Positions 51,068 through 59,996 of a DNA stretch of 64,000 nucleotides are shown here, piece after piece. Below the pieces are notes generated by a model. The model made no database searches and had not been told where the DNA came from. It was given only the letters and a program-made list of their open reading frames with translations. The stretch comes from Streptomyces sp. NBC_00433. GTDB lineage: Bacteria > Actinomycetota > Actinomycetes > Streptomycetales > Streptomycetaceae. The stretch covers positions 7,484,001 through 7,548,000 of the forward strand of contig CP107926.1 of assembly GCA_036015235.1 (NCBI GenBank). The letters are read 5' to 3'. The translations under genes and the position numbers were made by a program. How positions within the stretch are numbered: the first letter of the stretch is position 1; every line of letters begins with the position of its first letter.

Positions 51068-51541
51068 TCATGCGGCCAGGCCGAGGTCCAGGATCTTGGC
51101 GGTCTTGTTGATCGAGCCGGGCATCAGGCGGCGGTAGATCCTGAAGGTGATGTCGAGGCTCCGGTGGCCCATCCACTCGGCGACGTCGGCGGTGGGTATG
51201 CCGTGGGAGAGGCAGTTCGAGGCGAAGAAGCGGCGGAAGCCGTAGAGGGTCATGCCGTCAGGAAGCCACTCGGCCGCGAAGTCGGCGAACTGCAGGGGGC
51301 CGTACTTGCGGATACGTTCTGCCTTGCTCCGGTTGTGGGTCTGGGACTTCTTGGCGCGGAAGATGTCGGTGAGCCGCTCGATGGCGGCGTCCTGGCTGGT
51401 GAAGCCGGATTCCTCGACCTGTTTGCCGGAGGCGTCGCGGCACCTGATCTTGTAGGTGTGGGGGCACTTCGACCAGCGCGAGGCGGGGTGCTCGCACTCC
51501 TTGAAGAACGCGCCCATTCCGTGGGGCAGTGCCTTGGTGGC
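51068..51541 (-). pseudogene. int: integrase, internally deleted second copy
   Basis: Compared with the left copy, the start codon is changed from ATG to ACG at 51541 and the protein jumps from LQFADFAAEW straight to LPDGMTLYGFRRFF, losing about 225 residues including the first catalytic arginine. The conserved His in GFRHFF is also Arg here. The HR and Tyr motifs (WMGHRSLDITFRIYR) remain. A frame is open to 51655 but cannot give an active recombinase. Confidence 0.85.
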
Positions 51542-51790
51542 CGTCTCTGTTCGACTCCTCGGCGTCCAGTGCTGACGTTTTGCTGACCGCCGAGGGTGGT
51601 TCACCCTCCTGAGCTGGGAAGAGTCCCCAACTGTACGGACGGCCTCGTCCTCCAACGGACATCGTGCGGTGGGTGCGCGGACGACCCCTGCCGGCCTGAT
51701 TCGTGGGCACCGGCACTTCGCGTGTGAGACCGGCTGTGACCTTGTGTTCTCACGTCTGCCCGTTTCACGGTGTGCAGGAAGGCGGTCCCT
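51542..51790. repeat. outer part of the right module copy
   Basis: 51547-51633 matches the upstream region of the left int (GACCGCCGAGGGTGGTTCAC) and 51652-51735 matches 28070-28155. The pirin fragment of the left copy is absent. No gene is seen. Confidence 0.55.
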
Positions 51791-51791
51791 G

Positions 51792-52580
51792 TCACACGGC
51801 GCGCAGTACCAGGAAATCGTGCCGGAGGCGGTACACCGCGGTGGGATCGGTCTCCACCCCGGACCGGGCGCGGCAGAGGAACCTCAGCCGGTCACCGGGC
51901 GCCACGCCGACGCGGCACACCGAGCTCGTGCACCAGGAGATCTTGACCTGGACGGTGTGCGAGCCGGGGGCCACGGATGTCACGCAGTTCTCCCCTCGTC
52001 GGAGGTTTCCCGCGCGCTTGCCGTCCACGTAGACCTTGTAGCGGCGCAGTTGCGCGTAGGGGTCAGCCTCGTCACGGATCACCAGGATCTCGGCTGTGCC
52101 CTCGCGTTCGACGGGCAGCGATGCGGACACCGAACCGGCTCCTTGGCCAGGGGACGAGCCCCTTTCCGGGCCGGGCGGGCGACCGATCATGCCTCCGTTG
52201 TCGTCCCGGGCGTGCTTCGGCAGGACGAAGCGAGGTCTGCCCAGGAACACCAGCGAGACCTGGCCCAGACATCCGGCGAGAAAGACCGCGAGTCCCCCAA
52301 GGGCCACGGTGAATGCGACCGGATTCTGCCTGCCGGTGCCACCGTGCTGGGGCAGCCAGGCACCCCCCAGCAGCAACAGCGTCACACCGCTCAGGCATAC
52401 GGAATTGAGCAGGGATCCCTGCGTGAGCCGGCGCTGGGCTGCGGGTCCGGCGAACCGGGCCAGGGCCGTCGGTTTCGGGTGCGCCGCGGGATCGCCCCAG
52501 TAGCGTGCCACCTGCCCCCAGGATCGGGCGGAGAGCCCGCCGAAGGCGGCACTGCCCGCAAGCGCAACCCACGAGACCAT
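51792..52580 (-). CDS. membrane protein with C-terminal PEGA-like domain
   Basis: The 262-residue protein has two or three N-terminal hydrophobic segments (LTQGSLLNSVCLSGVTLLLL, VAFTVALGGLAVFLAGCLGQ) and a soluble C-terminal domain (ILVIRDEADPYAQLRRYKVY, VDGKRAGNLRRGENCVTSVA, PGSHTVQVKISWCTSSVCRV) that looks like a PEGA/DUF2846 beta-sandwich. Such domains are exported or cytoplasmic binding modules of unknown ligand. It stands alone. Start ATG/GTG at 52580 fits the hydrophobic N-terminus. Confidence 0.65.
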   Translation of the reverse strand: MVSWVALAGSAAFGGLSARSWGQVARYWGDPAAHPKPTALARFAGPAAQRRLTQGSLLNSVCLSGVTLLLLGGAWLPQHGGTGRQNPVAFTVALGGLAVFLAGCLGQVSLVFLGRPRFVLPKHARDDNGGMIGRPPGPERGSSPGQGAGSVSASLPVEREGTAEILVIRDEADPYAQLRRYKVYVDGKRAGNLRRGENCVTSVAPGSHTVQVKISWCTSSVCRVGVAPGDRLRFLCRARSGVETDPTAVYRLRHDFLVLRAV

Positions 52581-53119
52581 GTCGGATCCGACTCCTGATG
52601 TCCGAGATGACGTTTTTGACGAATCTATGTTCTAACGTCCATGGTGCGTGGGCTTGTTGGACTGGGCAAGTCCACGAGAGCCGGTGAGTGCGACGGCGCG
52701 GCCCTGGTGTGTCGGTGAGATCGACTCCACCCAGGCGTCTCGACCGGCCCGGTCATGGGCTTTACGGGAGTGTTCTTCATCCGTTCCACGCGTGTGGTCC
52801 GCGTCGCCGGGCTGTTTGGTCGGGCGAACATGCGGGCCCGTGTTGGGCAGCGGACCTGATGCCGTGTGTCGGTGCCGGAGCGCACAGACGGCGGAGACCC
52901 CTCTGTCCAGCTGCTTGTCCACCAGGCAGCGGACATGCCAAGATCGCCGCTGACTGCAAGCACTCACAGAGCTGGAGCTGAAGCCAATTGGATGCGGGCG
53001 AGTTCGCTACTTGAGCCGCCGATGCACCGGATGGATCACCTGGAGTGTCCCTGTTTGCGCGCCCGGGTGATATCGGCGGCATGTCCGAGTCTTTACATGC
53101 CTTCAGAGGGATCTTCATT
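52581..53119. other. no gene recognised
   Basis: Over 500 bp without a family-like frame. It includes a short AT-richer stretch (GTTTTTGACGAATCTATG, 52611-52628) that may be the promoter of the membrane-protein gene at 52580. Confidence 0.5.
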
Positions 53120-53872
53120 ATGGAGTTCGACGTCCAAAACCATGCGCGCACGCGCGCCCTGCGTTCCGACGGCCACGTGCGGAGCGGCCCGTTCGTGGTG
53201 CGCTACGACCGGAACTGGCCGAGCCCGTTCGCCAACTACGCGATCCCGGATGACGGGGCTGCGCCGACCGCGAGCGAGGTCAGCGCCCTCATCAGCACGT
53301 TTCGCACGCTCGATCGGGTGCCGCGCCTGGAGTACCTGCCCTCCTGCGCGCCGCAGGTCGAGCCGGCCCTGCTCGCGGCGGGGTTCACGGCCGAGAACCG
53401 CGCCGCGGTCAAGGTCTGCTCCGCTGAAACACTCGTCACCCCCGCAGCGGCGACCGACGTCCTGATCACCGAGCCGACCGATGACGCCGGGCTCCTTGCC
53501 ACCGCGCTGGTGCAGCACGCCGGATACGGACAGCCGGGCGAGCCGACAACGGGTGAGACCGCCTGGCTGCGCGACACCATCGAGGGCGGCGGCGTGGTCG
53601 CCCTGGCCAGCGTCGGCGACGGCACGGCGGTCGGCGCCGGCGTCTGCTCATCGCCGGTGGACGGCTTGGGCGAGTTGGCAGGCCTCGCGGTCGCCGAGAG
53701 CTTTCGGCGGCGCGGTATCGGCGCGATGCTCTCCGCCTACCTGACCGCTGCAGCCCTGGACCGAGGCTTCCGGACGGTGTGGCTGGAGCCGGCGGATCCG
53801 GGTATCGAGAGGATCTACGCTCGGATCGGCTACCGAACCGTCGGCGAGAAGCTCAACATCTCCCTGCGGTAG
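53120..53872 (+). CDS. GNAT-family acetyltransferase
   Basis: The 250-residue protein (ATG 53120 after GAGGG) has an N-terminal half-GNAT region (FVVRYDRNWPSPFANYAIPD) and a complete C-terminal GNAT domain with the acetyl-CoA loop GLAVAESFRRRGIGAMLSAY (RRxGIG) and the late VWLEPADPGIERIYARIGYR. Substrate unknown; tandem GNAT proteins of this size often act on small molecules. It stands alone on the plus strand. Confidence 0.82.
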   Translation: MEFDVQNHARTRALRSDGHVRSGPFVVRYDRNWPSPFANYAIPDDGAAPTASEVSALISTFRTLDRVPRLEYLPSCAPQVEPALLAAGFTAENRAAVKVCSAETLVTPAAATDVLITEPTDDAGLLATALVQHAGYGQPGEPTTGETAWLRDTIEGGGVVALASVGDGTAVGAGVCSSPVDGLGELAGLAVAESFRRRGIGAMLSAYLTAAALDRGFRTVWLEPADPGIERIYARIGYRTVGEKLNISLR

Positions 53873-54236
53873 GCCGGCGGGGGCGGGCGCGAGGGCACCG
53901 CGAGATGCCCGGTCTGCGGGCGCACCTGGGTGACGGCGGTGCGGCGCACGTCGAGCGGCGTCGGCGCCCGAGGAGTCGCCTGGGAGTCGACGGGGGTGAG
54001 CGTGACCAAGCGCCCCATGCTCCGGCTGATCGCGTGCCGTTCGCGGATCACCGGAGTCGGGTCGACATGGCGGCTGCGGTGGCGGCGATGAGGTGGGTGG
54101 GGGTGCGGGAGCTGAAGACCGCCTTCGCGCGGGTACCCCAACCGGGTGGCCCGGCCCACAGCGTGACGGCCTCGTCGTCGCTGCTGGAGCGGCGGTTGAA
54201 GAGTGATCTTTGACCAACGGCATATAGGTTCGGGCC
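53873..54236. other. no gene recognised
   Basis: A GC-rich spacer. A short frame near 54061 (MAAAVAAMRWVGVRELKTAF) has no recognisable family. Nothing is assigned. Confidence 0.45.
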
Positions 54237-54716
54237 ATGACTGGTGACTGGCGGATGGATCGGATCGGGACTGCGCTGCGGGGTGAGAACCCGACCGTGT
54301 TGCGGCGGTTGACGTCGGGCTTCGCGGTGATCGGGGACGTCCAGTTCTTGCCGGGGTACTCGGTTCTGCTCGTGGACGAACCGGATGTGCAGCGGCTGTC
54401 AGACCTGCCGAAGGCGAAGCGGCTGTCGTTCCTGTCCGACATGGACCAGCTCGGTGAAGCGGTTGAGCGGGCCTGCCGACGCCTGGACCCGGCTTTCCGA
54501 CGGGTCAACCTTGAGATCCTGGGAAACACGGACCCGTTCCTGCATGCGCATGTCTGGCCGCGGTTCGAGTGGGAGCCGGCCGATGTGGTGGGTGCTCCGG
54601 TGTGGCTCTATCCACGTGACCGATGGAGCGACGAGCAGGTCAGGCTCGGTCCGCAGCATGACGTGCTGCGGGAAGCGATCGGCAGCGAACTGGATCAGCT
54701 GCGCTCGCTGGTCTGA
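54237..54716 (+). CDS. HIT-family hydrolase (Ap4A-type)
   Basis: The 159-residue protein has FAVIGDVQFLPGYSVLLVDE and the histidine motif LHAHVWPRFEWEP (HxHxxP variant of HxHxH), as in the actinobacterial diadenosine-tetraphosphate hydrolase-like HIT branch. It probably hydrolyses nucleoside phosphates. Followed by a clear hairpin terminator at 54724-54753. Confidence 0.8.
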   Translation: MTGDWRMDRIGTALRGENPTVLRRLTSGFAVIGDVQFLPGYSVLLVDEPDVQRLSDLPKAKRLSFLSDMDQLGEAVERACRRLDPAFRRVNLEILGNTDPFLHAHVWPRFEWEPADVVGAPVWLYPRDRWSDEQVRLGPQHDVLREAIGSELDQLRSLV

Positions 54717-54723
54717 CGGTGGT

Positions 54724-54753
54724 GGGCCCGCCGACCGTCAGGTCGGCGGGCCC
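54724..54753 (+). terminator. 13-bp perfect hairpin
   Basis: GGGCCCGCCGACC (54724-54736), loop GTCA, then its complement (54741-54753), eight bases after the HIT-gene stop. Confidence 0.8.
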
Positions 54754-54870
54754 GATGACAGGTGACCGTCAGCCGAGGCTCACGGAAGTCGCCGTAGCGG
54801 GGCGACCTCGGCGACACGGTTGGTGATGGTGGGCCGGGCGGCTTCCGGCGTCGCGAGCAGCGCGACGATG

Positions 54871-55158
54871 TCAGCGCTGCCTGAGCGGGCGCCACGTCGA
54901 CCCCTGCCCATCTCCCGGGTAGTAGACCTCGCGCGTGTCGTCTTCCGGATACTCGCGGCCCACCATGGCGTCGAGTTCGTATCGAACGGATTCCAGGACC
55001 CTCAGGGCCTCTATCAGCAGATACTCCGGTACGGCTTCCGGTCCCGCTTGCGGGTAGGCGGCGGCGAGCTGGGCGCTCCGCTTCTGCAGCTCTTCTCGGA
55101 CGCCGGCCAGGGCAGTGGCGAGGTCTTGGTGCTCCTCCAAGGTCAGCCTCGGGCTCAT
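54871..55158 (-). CDS. small conserved-looking protein of unknown function
   Basis: The 95-residue acidic, helical protein reads MSPRLTLEEHQDLATALAGV, REELQKRSAQLAAAYPQAGP, LLIEALRVLESVRYELDAMV and ends YYPGDGQGSTWRPLRQR. The first half should form a coiled coil. Codon use is Streptomyces-like. Its ATG overlaps an upstream stop (ATGA at 55155-55158), suggesting it was the second gene of an operon whose first gene is now broken. No function is proposed. Confidence 0.65.
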   Translation of the reverse strand: MSPRLTLEEHQDLATALAGVREELQKRSAQLAAAYPQAGPEAVPEYLLIEALRVLESVRYELDAMVGREYPEDDTREVYYPGDGQGSTWRPLRQR

Positions 55159-55463
55159 GACTGGGTTCTCCTTCTGGCGGGGTCACGGTCGATCGCCGGG
55201 CCAATGATGCAGTACCCCGTTCGGCCCTCCTCGACCTGCGCCGCCACGGGAAGGACGCGCCATGCCGGCGCCTGACGGGTGGCCTCAGAGCTGACCGCCG
55301 AGGGCGTCGACGCGGGCGGTGACCTTCGCCATTTCGGCGGCCGCCGCATTGATCTCCCCGTCGGCCTTGGCGAGCGCGTCGGTGTCTCCGGTGTGGCGCT
55401 GTTCGAGCAGTCCCGGCTGCCCGCGGTGAGGCCGTCGAGAGCTGCGGCCCAGTGCTGTTGGGC
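55159..55463 (-). pseudogene. frameshifted fragment beside the solitary CRISPR repeat
   Basis: Two minus-strand frames join near 55418: QQHWAAALDGLTAGSR in one, GLLEQRHTGDTDALAKADGE and INAAAAEMAKVTARVDALGG in the other, ending with a stop at 55285. The helical, Ala-rich composition suggests the C-terminus of a coiled-coil protein. It directly abuts the CRISPR repeat. No family recognised. Confidence 0.4.
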
Positions 55464-55491
55464 GGACCACCCCCGCCTGCGCGGGGAGAAC
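55464..55491 (-). CRISPR. solitary CRISPR repeat
   Basis: One complete 28-bp repeat, identical to the consensus of the array at 25212-25543, with no second repeat on its left. It is followed on the right by a recognisable leader. It is a remnant or nascent array. Confidence 0.85.
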
Positions 55492-55745
55492 TTTACTACC
55501 TGCAGGTTGAGAGAGGGTTTGCAATTTCTTGACTCGGCAGCCGCAGGCTCATGAGATGAGTCTGGCAGAGGCCGCAGCACGGACGTTGTGGGGGCCGGTA
55601 CGGAGGGGGCTTGAAGGGTGGGCGCGGCGTCGCGGTCGCCACTGCGTCACCGTCAAGTCTCCAGCTCCGAACCGGCCTCGGAAGACTCCGGCTCGCCGGA
55701 GCGTCGTGTCGGGGATGGTGCCAGCCCGTTCTCGCCAGGGACTTT
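55492..55745 (-). promoter_or_regulatory. CRISPR leader, second copy
   Basis: GAGAGAGGGTTTGCAA, CTTGACTCGGCAGCCGCAGG, CTCATGAGATGAGTCTGGCA and CACCGTCAAGTCTCCAGC match the leader at 25544-25800 with scattered differences. Shared sequence extends about 250 bp, more than a repeat alone would carry. Confidence 0.7.
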
Positions 55746-55747
55746 TC

Positions 55748-55930
55748 AGCTCGAAGGAGGCCCTGACGTCGCTGTCAGGTGTGCCCTCGACGGAGCCGTA
55801 CCAGCCCCGGCCGGCATGGTTGGCCAGGACGTCGATACCGCCGAAACGGTCTTCGGCGGCCCCGACGGCGGCCTGGACCCGCTGGGCGTCGGTGACGTCC
55901 AGGGGGTGGACGAGCACCCGGTCGCCGTGG
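55748..55930 (-). pseudogene. short-chain dehydrogenase fragment
   Basis: The minus strand encodes HPLDVTDAQRVQAAVGAAED, RFGGIDVLANHAGRGWYGSV and EGTPDSDVRASFEL, the middle of a classical SDR (D.tD...v..av.aa...G.iDvLvNNAG). The TGxxxGIG motif and the catalytic YxxxK are absent. It faces the HxlR fragment at 55984 from which it would have diverged. Confidence 0.65.
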
Positions 55931-55983
55931 GGGCCGCCCAGTCGTCGAGCAGGCAGGGGCGGCGGGCGGCCGGTCGAGGGGCG

Positions 55984-56310
55984 ATGGACGACCTGCTGGA
56001 ACGGCGGATCTGCCAGGACAAGCCGGCCCGCTACGAGTACGTGCTCACCGAGCGGGGCCGATCCCTCCGGCCGGTGATCGTGGCCCTGGCCGCCTGGGGG
56101 AACCGGCACCTGGCCTCGCGGGAGCGGTCCATGATCCTGGTGGACGCCGCCAGCGGCGAGGAGGTCGAGCCGGTCCTGGTCGACGCCCGTACGGGAAGAA
56201 GCCTCGACGACAGCGAGGCGTTCGTCTTCACCGCCGGCCCGGCCGCGAGCCCCGCGACGCGCTCGCGGTACACGGAGGTACGGAGCCGGGCCGCGGTCGA
56301 CGCGCCGTAG
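55984..56310 (+). pseudogene. HxlR-family regulator, C-terminal fragment
   Basis: MDDLLERRICQDKPARYEYV, LTERGRSLRPVIVALAAWGN, RHLASRERSMILVDAASGEE is the C-terminal half of an HxlR winged-helix regulator (L...glleR..y...P...eY.LT.rG..L.pvl..l..W). The recognition helix is missing. A deletion that also removed the SDR start probably joined the two genes near 55930-55980. Confidence 0.65.
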
Positions 56311-56431
56311 GCGCCGTTCAGACCCGCATCTGGATCCGCGACGAACCGCCCTGCCGGGGCTGGGAATGCCGACCGGCCCGCGGCGCCATACGATGAGTGA
56401 CGTCGTGACCACCCACCGCTAGGAGACCGAG

Positions 56432-57166
56432 ATGGCCGACTCCGCGAAATCCTCAGGTCCCACCGTCGTCCTGGTGCATGGCGCGTTCGCCGACGCGGGC
56501 AGTTGGGCGTTCGTGACGGAGCGCCTGGTGAAGGCCGGAGTGCCGGTGCGGGCGATCGTCAACCCGCTGCGCGGCATCAGCCACGACGCCGCCTATGTGG
56601 CCGGCATGATCAACCAGATCCCCGGCCCGGTGCTGGCTGTCGGGCACTCCTACGGCGGCGCGGTCATCACCAACGCCGTGCCCCAGACCAGCAATGTGGT
56701 CGGCCTGGTCTACGTCGCCGCGTTCGCTCCGGACGAGGGCGAGGTCCTCGGCGACATCGTGGGCCGCTCGAAGGACAGCGTCCTGACCACCGCCCTGGAG
56801 GAATACCAGTACCCCACGGGGAACGGTTCCGAGACGGCCACGGAGGTCCTGATCGACGCCGCGAAATTCCGCGCGGTCTTCACCGCCGACCTGCCTCAGC
56901 TGCAGTCCGACGTGTACGGCCTCTCCCAGCGGCCGATCGCCGCCGGTGCCTTCGCCGAGAAGAGCGGGCCGCCCGCCTGGAAGAACCTGCCGGTCTGGGC
57001 GGCCGTCGGCACGGCCGACACCGCCGCCGGCGCCGACGTCGTTCGTGAGATGGCCCAGCGCGCGGGCGCCGACATCACCGAGATCGAAGGGTCCCACGTG
57101 ATCATGATCTCCCAGCCCGACGCCGTCACCCAGGTCGTCCTCAAGGCGCTGAAGAGCGTCAGCTGA
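56432..57166 (+). CDS. alpha/beta hydrolase
   Basis: The 244-residue protein has VVLVHGAFADAGSWAFVTER (oxyanion HGA), nucleophile elbow VLAVGHSYGGAVITNA (GHSYGG), VGLVYVAAFAPDEGE and a late His in EIEGSHVIMISQPDAV. This is the widespread actinobacterial hydrolase of the salicylate-esterase/haloperoxidase-like group. Substrate unknown. ATG 56432 after AGGAGAC. Monocistronic. Confidence 0.88.
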   Translation: MADSAKSSGPTVVLVHGAFADAGSWAFVTERLVKAGVPVRAIVNPLRGISHDAAYVAGMINQIPGPVLAVGHSYGGAVITNAVPQTSNVVGLVYVAAFAPDEGEVLGDIVGRSKDSVLTTALEEYQYPTGNGSETATEVLIDAAKFRAVFTADLPQLQSDVYGLSQRPIAAGAFAEKSGPPAWKNLPVWAAVGTADTAAGADVVREMAQRAGADITEIEGSHVIMISQPDAVTQVVLKALKSVS

Positions 57167-57236
57167 CCACAGGCCGCCCCGAGCCTCCCGAAAAGCGTTC
57201 GGCGCCCGGTGTCCGGCGGAGCTAGCCTCGCCGATC

Positions 57237-58220
57237 ATGGGAGCACGAGCGCAGTACGTGGTGGTCGAGAACGGCGCCTGGCGGCGGTATTACTCGCACT
57301 GGGCCGGCAACCGGGTGGTCGACGACCTGCTGCCCGGTCCGGACGCGGCGACACGCTGCTTCCGCGCCGACCGGGAGATCGACGAATGGCTCGACGACGT
57401 GTGGTGCGAGGGCGCCGCACTCGTCGACCACGACCGCCGGACCCTGCTCTGGTTCACCTGGGTGGGCAGCTGGACCGACCACATGGCCGCCCGCGCCGTA
57501 CTGGCCCGGACATGGCCCGGCTGGGACGTCCGGTTCGCGCACGACGGCATGGGTGATCTGACCCACCACCTCGGTCTCGGGAGGGACTTGACCCGTGAGC
57601 CGGGCTGGTTCGAGACCTTCGAGGCCTCAGGTTTCGCGGACTCCGAGCACACCGAGCCCAGCTCCGTCGTCTCCCTGCGCCTGCCCGACGGAAGCGTTCG
57701 CGCGTGGGGCAGCGACTGGGACCCCGCCGAGCACCTCGGCGCCGGACCCGCCCTGGTCGACCTGCTCGCCGCGTCGCCGGGCACCCCCGTGCTCACCAAG
57801 ATGCCGTACAGCGGCGGCGTCCATCTCGACCCGCGGGCCCGCACGGTCTCGCTCTGGGCGGTGGGGACCGTGCTCGGCATCCACGACTGGCCGCTGCCGC
57901 GCTGGGAGGACTGGACCCTGGACTTCCGCGGCGACGACTCCACCCAGCAGGCCGGGCTGCTCCCCGCGGACTTTCCCTTCCCGCGGGCCCCGCTCACGGC
58001 CGCCCTGCGCCGGCTCGGCGAGGGCCTCGGCACCCCGCCCTCCGACAAGGGCCCGCTCCTCCTCGCCGCCGCCGCGGCCGTGCCAGGTCCGGAGGGCACC
58101 GTCCCGGTGGTCGATCCGGCCGGGCTGATACCGCACGAACCGGCCGATCCCGCCCCGGCCGAACTGGCCGCACTGCGTACGGCGCTCGACGCGCTGGTCG
58201 CCGAGGCCGAGGCCGGCTGA
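57237..58220 (+). CDS. conserved-looking hypothetical protein
   Basis: The 327-residue protein starts MGARAQYVVVENGAWRRYYS and continues RVVDDLLPGPDAATRCFRAD, TLLWFTWVGSWTDHMAARAV. It is rich in Trp and acidic residues with Streptomyces codon use throughout, so it is a real gene. I recognise no domain; no signal peptide or membrane segment. CebR boxes follow it and belong to the next gene. Confidence 0.7.
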   Translation: MGARAQYVVVENGAWRRYYSHWAGNRVVDDLLPGPDAATRCFRADREIDEWLDDVWCEGAALVDHDRRTLLWFTWVGSWTDHMAARAVLARTWPGWDVRFAHDGMGDLTHHLGLGRDLTREPGWFETFEASGFADSEHTEPSSVVSLRLPDGSVRAWGSDWDPAEHLGAGPALVDLLAASPGTPVLTKMPYSGGVHLDPRARTVSLWAVGTVLGIHDWPLPRWEDWTLDFRGDDSTQQAGLLPADFPFPRAPLTAALRRLGEGLGTPPSDKGPLLLAAAAAVPGPEGTVPVVDPAGLIPHEPADPAPAELAALRTALDALVAEAEAG

Positions 58221-58266
58221 CACCGCAGCCACGACACCGCAGTCGTCCGTGCGGAGGGCGAATCGA

Positions 58267-58368
58267 TGGGAGCGCTCCCACCCTCGGGCGAAATGTATGC
58301 CGCACAGGGATTACGCACCCCTCGCCGCGCTGGTTAGGCTCAAGTCCGGTTGTGCGGGAGCGCTCCCA
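58267..58368 (+). promoter_or_regulatory. two CebR operators before the cellulase gene
   Basis: TGGGAGCGCTCCCA (58267-58280) is the exact CebR box; CGGGAGCGCTCCCA (58355-58368) differs at one base. Both lie upstream of the GTG at 58437. CebR represses cellulose genes until cello-oligosaccharides bind. Confidence 0.85.
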
Positions 58369-58436
58369 TGAATGCCCGCCGCATCCGGCCCTCACCCCGA
58401 GGGCACTCTCCCCCCACGAGAGCACGGAGGACAGCT

Positions 58437-59900
58437 GTGACACCCCCCACCCCCACCCCGCGCCCCGCAGGCACGGCCGCGGCCCCCGCGCGCGGGTCCC
58501 GTCGGCGCAGGGCCATCGCGCTCGGTCTGGCCACCGGGCTCGCCGCCACCGGTATCGCGCTGAGCACCCAGATCAGCGCGGGCGCCGCCGCGCAGGGCAG
58601 CCTCCCCACGGGCACCCAGTTCTACAAGGACCCCGCCTCGCAGGTCGCCCGCTGGGTCGCCGCCCATTCCGGCGACTCCCGCCAGCCGATCATCTCCCGG
58701 CGGATCGCCTCCCAGCCGCAGGCGGTCTGGTTCGCCAACTACAGCCCCTCCACCGTCACCAACGACGTCAAGGCGATCACCACCCCCGCGGCGGCCGCCG
58801 GGCAGGTGCCGGTGCTGGCCGTGTACGAGATCCCCAACCGCGACTGCGGCGGCGCCTCGGCCGGTGGCGCGCCCGACCTGTCCTCGTACGACGCCTGGGT
58901 GCGCAACTTCGCCGCCGGGCTGGGCAGTGGGCGGTCGATCATCATCCTGGAGCCGGACTCCGTGTCCCTGACGACCTGCCTGTCCTCGCAGCAGCAGGCC
59001 GACCGCTTCGCCTCGCTCTCCCGGGCGGGCGCCGCCATCCACTCCGCCGCGCCCAACGCCAAGGTCTACCTGGACGGCGGCCACTCGGCCTGGAACAGCG
59101 CCTCGGAGCAGGCCAACCGGCTGCGCAATGCCGGCATCCTGACCAACGCCGACGGCCTCTTCACCAACGTCTCCAACTTCAACACCACGGCGAACGAGGT
59201 CAACTTCGCCAAGAACGTGCTGTCCGCGCTGGGCAACCCGGGCAACCTGCACGCCGTGGTGGACACCAGCCGCAACGGCAACGGTCCGGCCGGCGGCGGG
59301 GCATGGTGCGATCCGTCCGGCCGGGCGATCGGCACCTACCCCACGAGCAGCACCGGTGACTCGGCGATCGACGCCTTCCTCTGGGTGAAGCCGCCGGGCG
59401 AGGCGGACGGCTGCGCCGGCACCGCGGGCACCTTCCTGCCGGACGTGGCCTACGCACTGGCCTCCGCCGGAGCGTCCGACCCGACGCCCCCGACGACGCC
59501 CCCGACGACTCCGCCCACGACACCTCCGACGACTCCCCCGACCACACCTCCGACGACTCCGCCCACGACCACGCCCGCGGGCGGGCCCTGCTCCGTGAGC
59601 TACAAGGTCGCCAGCGCCTGGTCGGGCGGCTTCACCGCGGACGTGACCGTACGCAACACCGGCGGCAGCGCCGTCAACGGCTGGTCGCTCAAGTGGACCT
59701 TCCCCGCCGACCAGAAGATCACCAGCGCCTGGAACGCCAAGACCACCCAGTCCGGAACGAGCGTGACGGCCACCGACCTCGGCTACAACGCGAGCATCCC
59801 GGCGGGCGGCTCCACCGGCTTCGGGTTCCAGGGGACGGGCACCGGCACCTCGTCGCCCACCTCGTTCACGCTCAATGGCGCCGCTTGCAGCGTGTCCTGA
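58437..59900 (+). CDS. secreted GH6 cellulase with CBM2
   Basis: GTG 58437 follows GGAGG. The 487-residue protein has a twin-basic signal region (RGSRRRRAIALGLATGLAAT, then AGAAAQG), a GH6 catalytic domain with VLAVYEIPNRDCGGASAGG and SIIILEPDSVSLTT (catalytic Asp pair region) and DAFLWVKPPGEADGCAGTAG, a long Pro-Thr linker of repeated TPPTTPP units, and a C-terminal CBM2 (CSVSYKVASAWSGGFTADVT...CSVS). It cleaves cellulose, as endoglucanase or cellobiohydrolase. Under CebR control by the boxes upstream. An RRR motif suggests Tat or Sec export. Confidence 0.93.
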   Translation: MTPPTPTPRPAGTAAAPARGSRRRRAIALGLATGLAATGIALSTQISAGAAAQGSLPTGTQFYKDPASQVARWVAAHSGDSRQPIISRRIASQPQAVWFANYSPSTVTNDVKAITTPAAAAGQVPVLAVYEIPNRDCGGASAGGAPDLSSYDAWVRNFAAGLGSGRSIIILEPDSVSLTTCLSSQQQADRFASLSRAGAAIHSAAPNAKVYLDGGHSAWNSASEQANRLRNAGILTNADGLFTNVSNFNTTANEVNFAKNVLSALGNPGNLHAVVDTSRNGNGPAGGGAWCDPSGRAIGTYPTSSTGDSAIDAFLWVKPPGEADGCAGTAGTFLPDVAYALASAGASDPTPPTTPPTTPPTTPPTTPPTTPPTTPPTTTPAGGPCSVSYKVASAWSGGFTADVTVRNTGGSAVNGWSLKWTFPADQKITSAWNAKTTQSGTSVTATDLGYNASIPAGGSTGFGFQGTGTGTSSPTSFTLNGAACSVS

Positions 59901-59996
59901 CGCACCACCCGCTCCGACGCGGCGGCGGGCCCGGACACCTCCGGGTCGGCCGCCGCCTCAGGCGACCGGCGACGGCACCGGCAAGCCGGCGGGCGG

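Noticed and set aside
52625..52967. Overlapping minus-strand frames of about 110 codons
   Set aside because: No ribosome site, no family-like sequence and poor codon pattern; treated as spacer.
54003..54213. Short plus-strand frame before the HIT gene
   Set aside because: It has no domain and no ribosome site; probably chance.
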